Origin: Theobroma cacao
Lineage: Eukaryota > Streptophyta > Magnoliopsida > Malvales > Malvaceae
Length of the DNA: 64,000 bases
Assembly (NCBI RefSeq): GCF_000208745.1
Contig: NC_030859.1
Location: 14,356,225-14,420,224 of the forward strand
Direction of reading: 5' to 3'
Shown: piece after piece, positions 22,560 through 32,360 of the stretch
How positions within the stretch are numbered: position 1 is the stretch's first letter
Layout of the letters: the number at the start of each line of letters is the position of its first letter
Translations under genes and position numbers: made by a program
Notes under the pieces: generated by a model
What the model was told of the DNA's origin: nothing
What the model saw: the letters and a program-made list of their open reading frames with translations, nothing else
Database searches by the model: none

Positions 22560-24885
22560 TCATTCTCTCTGTGCGGGTTTCCCTTTTTCAACTCTTTCCA
22601 TTATCTCAAGGGAATAACATCGCCCACTTCGTGTTATACCCCCCACACCAATTAGATATTCAAAAAACACTTGGGGGGCAAATGAAGTTGTGCCCAAAAT
22701 ATTACACTCATAATTCCACGATATAGCCTTATCACTTTTGTAAGGGAACGGGTTGGGGACTTCGATGGTGATACCACTTCCGACAACAGTAGGGGATGTA
22801 TCATTCGTCGGACTCCTGTTTTTTTCATAAAAAATGGTGAGAGGTTTAGGTTTATTCACTCCAGATGAACTTGATGCTACTTCAGTTAGAGTATCTTCAT
22901 TTATGGTTCCAACCAAATCCTTTCGCCTTCTTCATAAAATTCAATTATCGATGAATCCATCAATTCTTGCAACTTACAACGAAAGCTATCACAGTTTTGA
23001 ATGGAATGCCCAATTGCCCCCATATGAAATTTGCAAGAATGAGCGAGATCATGCCCCAATTCCTTTGTGTCTATGGGTTCTGGAGTGATGACATTTATTT
23101 TGGACAATGCCTCAAACACTCTATCTATTGGCGTTTGAATCTCGTCGACATTCTTTTTCACCCTTCGAATCATCCCTTCATGTATTGCATTCACTGTCGG
23201 ATCTCCATGGTTAGGCAAAGGATTCCCATCAACATTTGAATTGTCATTTTTAGCAAAATTTAAAAGTCTTGCCTTAATGAGCGCTTGGACCTTATGTTTT
23301 AATGCAGTACAATTCTCTGTGAAGTGTCCTTGAATTCCAAAATAGTAATCATAATGCGCATTTGGATCATACCATTTTGGAAAAGGAGGTCGAAGTGGTT
23401 CTAAAGGGGTTCGAGCAAGGAGTTGATTTTCTATGAGTTGTGGCAATAATGTAGTGTAAGGGACCGGAATAGGGTCAAACTTGGGTTTTTTTAGGGTGAT
23501 TTTAGGTCCTCTTTGACCATTACCAGAATTATTGGTTGAAGCTACCGGTCTTGGTGGTGGAGCTTGTGGGAGAACATTGGTCTAAAACGTTGGTTGTGGG
23601 GTAGGTTGGTACACATATGGGTTTTGTGCGATATTGCCTATGTTCGGATAGAAGGGTTGGTATGGGGGGTATAGGTGATATGGGTTAAAGTTGTAGGCTT
23701 GTTGGTTGTCGTGAGTGACTGCTTGCACATCCCCTTCTTTTTTCTTGGGCGTACTCCATTTTTTTGAGCTGGTAACTTCATGCCCTTCAATTTTCCCACT
23801 TTTGATAGCTCATTATATTATTTCTCCAGATAAGACCAAATCCGTAAAGTTTTTTTGTGGCATTGACAATCAAGCGCTCATAGAATGGAGCTCGGAGTGT
23901 GTTTATGAACAACACAGTCATTTCCTTATCAGTGAGAGGTGGCTGAACTTGCGCTGCTGTATCCCTCCACCTTTGGGCATATTCTTTGAAGTTCTCACTT
24001 TGCTTTTTTTCCATAGTCTGCAATGACAACCAATCAGGAGCTAATTCAGCCACATGCTTGTATTGGGCTATGAAGGCTCTTGCTAGGTCTTTCCAAGTCT
24101 TAATACGATTTCGATCTAGCTGTACGTACCACCGAGCAACTGACCTAGTCAAGCTATCTTGGAAGAAATGGATCAGTAACTTGTCATTGTGAGACGTGCA
24201 GCCATCGTCTGACAATACATGGTAATATGTGCCATGGGACACTTTGTTCCGTCATATTTTTCAAATTCTGGAACCTTGAACTTGGCAGGGATCAATACAT
24301 TCGGCACTAGGCATAGTTCGGTTGCGTCCATGGTACCGAACCTATCAACTCCTTCGATAGCACGAAGGCGCTCTTCCAACATATCGTACTTTTTTTTATC
24401 TTTGTCATTTTTTCCTATTTGTGATGAGCTCTTCCTTAATTTTTCTTGCTCTTTGGATCGTCTAAATCCGGAACATGTAATGGTTCAAAAGGATTTGTTC
24501 CAAAATTTGACCCAAATTGTCCATGAGTCGATTGATGGCCTATTGGGGGTGGTACATTGTAATAAGCAGGTGGTATCACTTGAGGATGGATCCTTTGAAA
24601 GGTTTAGGCATGGGGTGGAGTGAACCTTGGGGGATAAAGTGGATCATCCCTTGAGTTTTCAGTGTCTTGTGTTGGTGGATTTTTTTGCGGAGCTGACTCT
24701 TCGACCACTCTTTTTCCTTTACTCAAGCTCATCATTAATTCCATCATCTTTGATAACTGCTATCTTATCTCTTCTTGAGCTTTTTCCATTTTATCCATCT
24801 GCTCCCTTTGTTCTTCTTCCATGATTCTTGCTCGTCGACGAGTATTATAAACACGCTGATCACCAATCTTAGTTTGTTGAGCCAT
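22560..24885 (-). pseudogene. gag of the Tat/Ogre element
   Basis: It starts at ATG 24885-24883 (M-A-Q-Q-T-K) with a charged, coiled-coil-prone N-terminus (E-E-E-Q-R-E-Q-M-D-K-M). The gag core follows at 24242-23787 (A-R-W-Y, A-F-I-A-Q-Y, F-K-E-Y-A-Q-R-W-R, F-I-N-T-L). Two zinc-knuckle-like motifs lie in 23446-22901; the second is well kept (C-K-F-H then G-H-S-I-Q-N-C) and the first has lost cysteines. A conserved C-terminal block follows (V-P-N-P-F-P-Y-K-S-D-K). The frame changes at least three times (near 24220, 23600 and 22910) and stops occur. It would form the particle shell and bind RNA. Confidence 0.8.
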
Positions 24886-25435
24886 CTTGGAACCTTTATT
24901 TTTTAAAACCATAAACATTAATTAGATGCGTTCTTATTTATGAATGTGATGATGAGAAGAAAATACTTATTTATTATTATTATTATTTAGATTATTTTTT
25001 TTGGAAAGAATTGATCGTGATAAGAGTTAAGTTGTTATGCTCTTTATGGAATGAATCATGCATATGTGATGCAAAAAAAAAATATTGGCCATCCAACAAT
25101 AATTGTCGTGGAAAATCTTGATTTATAAAAGTTAAGCATCCGATTACATCACTGCTTAGATCATTTAGATTATTGGCTTCAAAAGAAATGGCCAACTCGA
25201 TCATACTGATTCGTATTAGCTTGAGGTGGCTTATGAGGAGCTCATTAAGCTCAACTTTCGAGAGAATCTCTCTCTTGAGCTATTCAGTCTTGTTTGCCAT
25301 TTCCCTTGCTTTGTAGGCTACCTCCCTCATTTGCATCAATATCCATTCCATTTCAGACTGTTTCCTTCAGAGGTCTCGCTCGTACGAGTTTCCCACTTCT
25401 CACATTCGGAAGTATTTTTGCCTGTTGGTCTCATA
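24886..25435 (-). other. spacer between ORF1 and gag
   Basis: AT-rich element sequence. No domain could be supported in either strand. Confidence 0.5.
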
Positions 25436-27067
25436 TTACTCTCTATAGCCTTCCATGGCTGCTTCCATTAAGTTGCAATCACTCCTAAGTTCTTGTATGA
25501 CTCGTTCTTGTAGTTGTATCTTGTTTTGCAAAGTATTAGTAGTGGTTTGCATTCCTTGAATTCTGGCGACCAAAGTTGAACATGTCGTATTTGAACTTTC
25601 AAACTTGTTTTTCCATTCGTCTCGTTCATCAAAAGCCTTTTGAACTTTCCTCGAGGCTTTTTTCCTTACTTCTTCAAGTTCTGCTTCATGTCTACGCTTC
25701 ATATTCATCATTTCTGTCTCTAGTTTCCTTCTAGGTAGTTCATTCTCTAAGAGAATATCTTGAGGTTCTGAACCAATAGGAAATTTGGATGCACATTCTG
25801 AAAGACATACAACATCTTTTATTCGCTGGTCATGCCAAGATGAGTACCCAGTGGTGACCTCATTATTGAACCGTCCTTGATCCACCCGACTTGTTTTCTT
25901 CCATGCCTGAGCAATATCTTAGATCTTCTTGAGGGTTCCTGGCTCTCCGTATGTGAACTCTAATTGGTTAAGCCTGTGTGTCATAGGTACAAACTGTTCT
26001 GACCCGAATTACCTCCGCACCATTATCGGGGCATAACTAATTGCTCCCCACGGTCCCATTAGTGGCACTCACGGTTCATCCCTACATTTGTACAACACTT
26101 GCACCCTAGGCATCCAAGGAGCCCTCCAAGTCACCTCCACATTTATAAGCCTCCGAAGTTTGGCCATCCATTCTTCTTTTCTCTTATAAATTGGCCATTC
26201 GCTTTCGCAGAATTCGCGAATAGGACAACTTGATGAGAGGAGCGGCTTTTGAAATTTATCAACCTTACACTCAAAGTGGCTTTTTATCCATATGGTGGGA
26301 AGTTGGGCACATCCGATGAAATGCCCTTCACTCTTCTGACGGTAATGAATTAATGACCTTAACATCTCAGCTATGATGGCTGGTGCTGGGTTGATGTCCC
26401 TTGTTACTTGATCGAAAAAATCAATGATTGAGACTTCAATGTGCCCTAGGATTTTTGGAAAAATTACCAATCCGAATATTGCTAGGGCAAAGGCAAGAAG
26501 ACCTTGTTCACCTTCCTTGTTTTTCTTAATGTAATTATTCAAGAAACTCCATGATAGGCATTCAGTGTCTCTCTTTTTCTTCAAGTTCTGATCGACTTCT
26601 TTAGTGGTGATATTTAACATCTTGGCCAGTTTTCGTTGATGCCCGATCTTTTGAGCTCTCCAATATACCTTGTCTGGTTGCATTTGATCTATGCAGAGCA
26701 ATGATGAATATTCCTCTATTGTCGGTGTCATATCTACCTTATTGAACACGAAACACCAATAAGAGGGATCCCAAAATTGAGTGATTGCCCTAAGTAGTAG
26801 ATCGTCTACATGCACATAGAGGAGCCATGCGATGTGCCCATATTTGGTGCAGAAACTGTTTCGACTGTTACGCCTCCATTGCTCCCAAATACCTGTCATT
26901 TCTGAAAGGTCGTTCTGTTTGAGATCAAGATGAACTTTCTCGGGGAGAACCGGGATATACCCCTTAGCCAAACAGTCCCCATCGATTTGCTGAGCTTGTC
27001 TCATTTATAGTTCGATCTCATAATCATTCCTGTATTTATTGAGTGGGCTAGCCGACGACGATGCCAT
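25436..27067 (-). pseudogene. ORF1 upstream of gag (plant-mobile-domain-like protein with coiled coil)
   Basis: Start ATG 27067-27065 (M-A-S-S-S-A-S-P). The body (27004-26069) has the pattern of the DUF7745/plant-mobile-domain proteins encoded upstream of gag in Ogre-type elements: Y-G-H-I-A-W-L-L, F-W-D-P-S-Y-W-C-F, T-P-T-I-E-E-Y, A-I-F-G-L-V-I-F-P, then I-G-C-A-Q-L. The C-terminal part (25885-25436) is a charged coiled coil (R-R-H-E-A-E-L-E-E-V). All is in one frame but interrupted by TAA at 27007-27005, TGA at 26071-26069 and two TAA codons between 26010 and 25915 that replace expected Gln or Arg. The role of ORF1 in these elements is not established. Confidence 0.75.
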
Positions 27068-27588
27068 AGGCGTAATCAAGATTCCTTCAGTCAATCAGTT
27101 GTTGTATGGCCAATATTTCCCTATATGCAATGATGCAGATGGATGCATGACAAATGAAAGAAAAAGAATACTCAAGTTAGTACGGTAGGTTACATTAACT
27201 TGCATAAAAAAAATAAATAAAAAAAATAGTAACCAGTGTTGTGGGTATTTATCACGTCGTTGGTCGTAGCCTACTCCACTACTTTTATTATTTTTGGAGA
27301 GGAATTTAAAGCAAAGGATGTAAGAGGAGTTCCTTCATGTGTGCCTAATTCAAGGTCATACTCTTTAACATGTGGGTGAAGCTTTAGCTAGGGAAAGGGT
27401 GCTTAGGCACTCTATATGCTGGGTTTGGTTTTGAATTCAGCTAAAGGTTCCCAAATTGTTCCTCACTATCGTCCACTCAGACTAGCAAGGCACCCCGGTC
27501 ATCACCCATTACAGGCTTCAAACGGACTAGGTTCAATTTGAGTGGGGGTGTTCACTAGCCCATGTGAAGGTTATCACCTCACAAGAGC
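27068..27588 (-). other. element leader (5' untranslated region)
   Basis: Element-internal sequence between ORF1 and the truncated 5' LTR. A primer-binding site next to the LTR was not found, consistent with the deletion at this junction. No ORF of note. Confidence 0.5.
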
Positions 27589-29575
27589 TTTTTATTATCC
27601 ATAATTTGTTATTTTTTGAATATGTATTTTCACCTAGGTATCTTTTCACCTAGGGAGTTTAACGATGAAACTCGCATTCGCAAGCTTTCTTGAAAAGTCC
27701 CATCATCAGGGTTTAGACCTATATACAGAATATATCTATATGCCATAACATTTAACAATGCGACCATGATACGTGATGCACTCGTAGGCTCTATGTTCGT
27801 TTCCTATTTCCCACGAAATTCACTACTTCTTCTTTGCATGTGTTTATTATAAACAAATAATTTATGTTTATTGATTGTTTTTGTATAACCATTTCTATGT
27901 CGATATATATTTAACTATATAGATACTTATTTATTATACGAAACTCAAAAATCAAAGTTTTAGACTAAGTATTATTATTTTTTATTATCCATAATTTGTT
28001 ATTTTTTGAATATGTATTTTTCACTTTTGTATTATGATTAACGAATTTATTATTATTGCTAATTTCCTATTTATTTTGTTTTGTATATTTTGATTAATTG
28101 GTGATTGAATATATATATTTTTTTATTTTATTTAAAATTAGGAACATTGGAATTCCAAATTAAGACCCTTTCATCGTATTGGTGGAGTCTTAATCGAAAC
28201 CCCTAACTTAGGGAAGTTTTATCGGAATTACGACTTCTCGCGCTCCAAATGGACATCCCATCATCGGTATTAAATTAATCAATTATTTTATTAATAATAA
28301 TATTCTTTTTTACCTTATCCTATTTCTTGTATATAAAATTTAAAATTTTTTTTCTAACATAACTAAAATAAGTAAATAAATAAAACAAAATTAAAAATAA
28401 TTCAAAATAGACATCAAAGATTCAAACCCAATAGATGTAAAGCCCAAAACATACCAAAGTCGGGCTTGGACTAGCCAAAATTGAACCCACGGATGCCCAC
28501 AACAGCTCCAGAAGCCCACTTCTCTTCCAATCAAAGTGCACCATTTAGTGCCTTGCTTCAGCTACCCTTTTGTGCGCCAAAACGACACCGTTTGGAAGGA
28601 TTAAGAAAGGTCTATTGGTGGGTTACAAAACGATGTAGTTTTGAGCCATCTAAACCCTAACTATAAAATCCTTTTTTTCTCACCTTTCTCCATTTTCTCT
28701 CTTTTGTTTCTCTCTCTAACCGTCGGCTGCTCACTCTCTTCCCTCTTTGTCACCGCTCGGTTTATCTCTCCCCTCTCTTCCCGGGGTCGACAGCTCCCTC
28801 TCTCCCTATCTACCGTCGCTCGGCCTGTCTCTCCCTTTTCTTTCTTTCGCTGGTAGCAAAATCCCAAGGCTTCAACACCTTTATCGGCTGCACCAGCAAG
28901 TCCCTCTCACCAGATTTGAACCACCCAACTAAAACACTCCACCGGTTACCCAAAATCCCTCCTAAAAATCTAGATCTCCACCTAAAAATCAAAACCCAAG
29001 CCCTAAAAATCTCCTCCTACTTCTCCTATTTTTTTGCATATTTTTTTGATTAATTTTTTGACTATTCTGTGGTTGATTGCTTGCTGCTAAACTAGAGTGT
29101 TTGATGGCATTTGTGGCTAGGTTTTTTTGTTGCTGTTTGTTGCTAAAGATTTTTGGGTTTTTTTCTTTGATTGCTTTCTCTATGATTTTTTTGGCTGCCT
29201 AGGGATTTTTGATTTTGTGGGTTGCTAGGGATATCTTTTTTTGAAACCTTTCTGCTCTTTTTTTTTTTAAATCCTCCCATCCCTTTTTGCATCGGCTTGA
29301 AACCCCTCCTTTTAAGAGCTGGATTGTCCAAAATTTTGGACAATCAAGAGGTGAAATCATGCTCTTCTGAGCATGATTTCACAAGGCTCTGGCAAACAGG
29401 AGGGGTTGGTAGCCAGAGGTGACCACTCCTCCCAAAATTCGGCTACCTTTTAGGGCATTAATGCCCTGTAATGATGGATTGGAGAAAGGGTTGAGCACAC
29501 ACTCAGACCCTTCCTATTCATTCATCATTTTTTATTTTTTTATTTATTTCTTATTTTTTGAAATAGGTGTCTACA
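27589..29575 (-). mobile_element. 5' LTR, truncated and rearranged on the U5 side
   Basis: 27636-29575 aligns with 13947-15883 of the other LTR and ends TCTACA before the ATACC duplication. The U5-terminal 665 bp is missing. In its place 27589-27630 is a displaced 42-bp copy of LTR-internal sequence (TTATTATCC, ATAATTTGTT, ATTTTTTGAATATGTATTTT) that also occurs in situ at about 27979-28020. The primer-binding site was lost with it. The U3 hairpin cluster is retained at 29322-29470. Confidence 0.8.
29322..29470. repeat. hairpin cluster in U3 of the 5' LTR
   Basis: 29322-29345 is a perfect 24-bp palindrome centred on CCAAAATTTTGG. 29351-29382 is the 14-bp stem with TTCT loop, identical to the other LTR. 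29452-29467 is the perfect palindrome AGGGCATTAATGCCCT. Relative to the other LTR (AAGG...CCTT) it carries an A-to-G change matched by a T-to-C change in the opposite arm. Confidence 0.9.
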
Positions 29576-30115
29576 ATACCTTGACCTTTTAAGTTTAAGC
29601 ATAATTTCACACATGTTCATTAGTATTTGAAATGTATAATCCATCCCAAACGTGTAAACGTTATTAACGGGTAAATGTAAAATATCAAAAATACCATTCT
29701 TCTTTCCTCACTCTTTTTCACAATTTTCCTTTTTTCAAATCTACTGACGACGTTCCCTTGTATCGGTTGGCCACTCTACAATCAGATTTGGCCGTGGAGT
29801 GCCAGATCCAACTGTGAGGTGGTTGATCGGTGAGAAATAGAGTCGAGAGAATTTTCTTTTTGAATAGGAGAGAGCAAATTTTAAAAATAAAAAATTATAG
29901 TTTATATAATGTGATAATTTTTAAAATTAATGAAGGGTAAAATTATCTAAAAAATATTACTACATCATCAAATAAACAGAAATATTAATGGTTAACTAAC
30001 TATTGAACTTATGTGTCAAACAAAAGATATTCTTTTAGAGTGGATTGTCTATTTCAAATACTAATAAATTGTATGAAATTATACCTAAAACTTAAAAAGA
30101 TCAAGATATTTTACC
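29576..30115. mobile_element. small DNA transposon (MULE-like MITE), split by the retrotransposon
   Basis: Its left end is GGGTAAAATACC at 13265-13276. It continues here as ATACCTTGACCTTTTAAG after the retrotransposon. The right end (about 30035-30115) is an inverted copy: read inward, GGTAAAATATCTTGATC, then ATAATTTCATAC and TTAGTATTTGAAAT. TIRs are about 80 bp. Flanking 9-mers TATATTGAA (13256-13264) and TATATTAAA (30116-30124) match at 8 of 9, suggesting a Mutator-like target duplication. The interior (about 29,660-30,030) is non-coding. Confidence 0.65.
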
Positions 30116-30124
30116 TATATTAAA

Positions 30125-30923
30125 TTATTTATACCATAATGATGCTTTGACAGGGTATTTTCTATTCTCTTTTTAGTTTATGGAGAACAAAAGATGCGTT
30201 TGAAACTCATTCATAAATATACATATATATCCAACAATTTGTATGAGGATATTTTAAACTAAATCACAGATTCAACAAATTCAGGTGAAGAATCTCAAAA
30301 ATAGATTAAAAATTTGCGAATTAATTATCCTCAAAATTCGTCAAACACCAAAAAATCTAAGGAATATATTACTTTTTGTCTTGCAATCTTTTCTTCATGG
30401 CATTTTGACTGCCGGCGGTGCGAATAGGATAAGAGATGTGCCTTGTACTACGTAGCATTAGAGGTCCCAGTAAGCCCACAAAACAAAATTCAAAAGGGAC
30501 AAAAATAATTCTTCGAGGCCAAAAAAGAGAGAGGAATTTGACTCACCCGGCGGACAAAAAGGATTCAATTATGATAGAAAAGCAAACACGAGACCAACAG
30601 TGTGGTCCATTATCCTTTGGCCCTTCGTTTCTTTTATCATTTGTCCCTTTGTTTCTTTTGTCAATTTTCAGATATCTCCAAAGATAGATAAGGCATGGTC
30701 TTTCTGGGTTTCTCTCTTTTCCAGATTCTGAATTTTCCTTCTTTCCACCTTTTTTTTTTTTCCCATATTTCTCTACCCAGTTGCCATCGATCATTTATGT
30801 AGGTTAATTTACTATTATCTCCTTCTCTAAGAAATTGTTTTTGGGCATTTCTTTGAGAAAATTTAGGAATTTGATTTTTATGAAAAAAACAATACTTTGA
30901 GATGTTATTTATATTGAGTATAA
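30125..30923. other. intergenic DNA, no gene seen
   Basis: A GC-richer tract near 30400-30720 has short frames on both strands (up to 83 codons) with no recognisable domain. Nothing else could be supported. Confidence 0.4.
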
Positions 30924-31366
30924 TAATGCTTGAAAAAATTATTAAATTATTTAAATTTTTTTAACTTTTTATTACTTTTACGGAGTTCTTGTGTTTTTAT
31001 TTTAAATTAAATAAATTTTTATAATTAACGATTGAATCATTGATCAAAATTATCATTTATTATTTTATATTTACATGATATTGACATGATATTAATATAA
31101 AAGATAAAAACTACAATATGATTATATTATTAAGTCATATCAATATATATATATATATATTACGTCGTTATTTATTATGACATGTTAACGTGTTATATCA
31201 TTAACATTAACACTTGTATGATAAAAATAATTAATGATATTTTGATTGAAAATAAATAATTAATCATTAATTCTAAAAATTTATTTAATTTAAAATAAAA
31301 AATAAAAAATTTAATTTAATATAATAAAAAATTAAAAATTTATATAAAAGTTTTAAATATTGTACT
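30924..31366. mobile_element. MITE-like inverted-repeat element
   Basis: Same family as 4800-5403 and 5480-5888. The left end (AATGCTTG then TTATTTAAATTTTTTTAAC) is inverted at the right (TTATATAAAAGTTTTAAATATT). The interior contains AACATGTTAACGTGTTATATC-like family phrases and a short (AT)n run. Non-coding. Confidence 0.55.
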
Positions 31367-32360
31367 TTGCATTTGGGGTACCTGAAATATGTCTTGAAGT
31401 CTGTTGAAGTCACTATTATATGCTTTCCCGTCAACAAAAATCATGTCACGCCCTTGGCACTAAAGATAAAAAGGAGGCAACAAGCAAAAAGTGGAAAGAA
31501 ATAATAATATTATTAAACATAACAATGGGTTGTGTCAAACAGTGGGCAAGCGTTACATCCCAAATTTCAAGAATAGTCAGTCAGTGCTCAGAAAAAGAAA
31601 AGAAGAAAAAGTAGAAAAGACCCCTCATTCAAGTAAAAAGAGTCACGTTGATTAAGTTTCCTAGTATAGAAAAGCCTGGAAGATGATGTTGAGATTTTTT
31701 TTTTTTGCTTTGGCAATAACCAAGAAAACCCTATTGATGGAAGTTTATCCATGAGCTAATATTCTTCACATTCTGAAAAGGACTAAATACATATCAATGT
31801 GACAAGCCCACCGCACAACCACCTTGGTAAGGATGCTAAACTGTAAGTCCTATTAGTACTACTTTGATTTTTGGCCTGTATTAGTTGGTGAAAACTACCT
31901 CAAAGAAATACTAGTAATGTTTAAGGGAGGGGAGGGCATCTATCTTTTATTCACAACATTTCTTTTCAATATTCATTTGTAACAGATTCCCCAAAGTTTC
32001 TCTTGAGATTATTGAAGTCTTAATTTCTACAAGAATATCAAAGATTTGTTGGGATCCGATGACAAAGGTGTAAAACTGTGTGTCATTGCTTGCTTAGCTT
32101 CTCATTAATTAATGCCCAGTTTCCTATTAGAACCCAAGCACAACAATGTACAAAAGATGAGAATCCGAGGCTTAGTTCTAGTTGAAGGGACCAACTATAC
32201 AAGTTGGCGATTTTCTGCAGGCTATTCTATTTTATCCTATTCTATTCCATTCCTTTTTCGTTTTATCTCAGTTTGCTAAGTACTCATCAACATACAAAAA
32301 AGGGTTTTTAGAGGGAATAAAGAAGATGAGTAAAAAGAAAAGCGAGCCAAAAGAAAGTTT
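31367..32360. other. intergenic DNA and 3' flank of the transporter gene
   Basis: No second gene is seen. The minus strand holds a candidate AATAAA polyadenylation hexamer at 31951-31946, about 410 bp past the transporter stop codon. Whether it is used cannot be told. Confidence 0.4.

Larger units (their letters stand above)
13277..29575 (-). mobile_element. Ty3/gypsy LTR retrotransposon, Tat/Ogre type (decayed)
   Basis: A 16.3-kb element is read on the minus strand, bounded by LTRs ending TG/CA and by an ATACC duplication. In element order it has the 5' LTR (truncated), a leader, ORF1, gag, protease with G-patch, an intron, RT, RNase H, a second archaeal-type RNase H, integrase, a tandem repeat array, a polypurine tract and the 3' LTR. 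An extra ORF before gag, a second RNase H, a pro/RT intron and 3' tandem repeats are established marks of the Tat lineage, Ogre in particular. Several frameshifts and many in-frame stops make the copy non-functional. In one 59-base aligned stretch the two LTRs differ by three transitions. Confidence 0.9.

Noticed and set aside
23715..24623. Plus-strand frames across the gag region
   Set aside because: They are shadows of the minus-strand gag frames, which carry the gag core and zinc-knuckle motifs.
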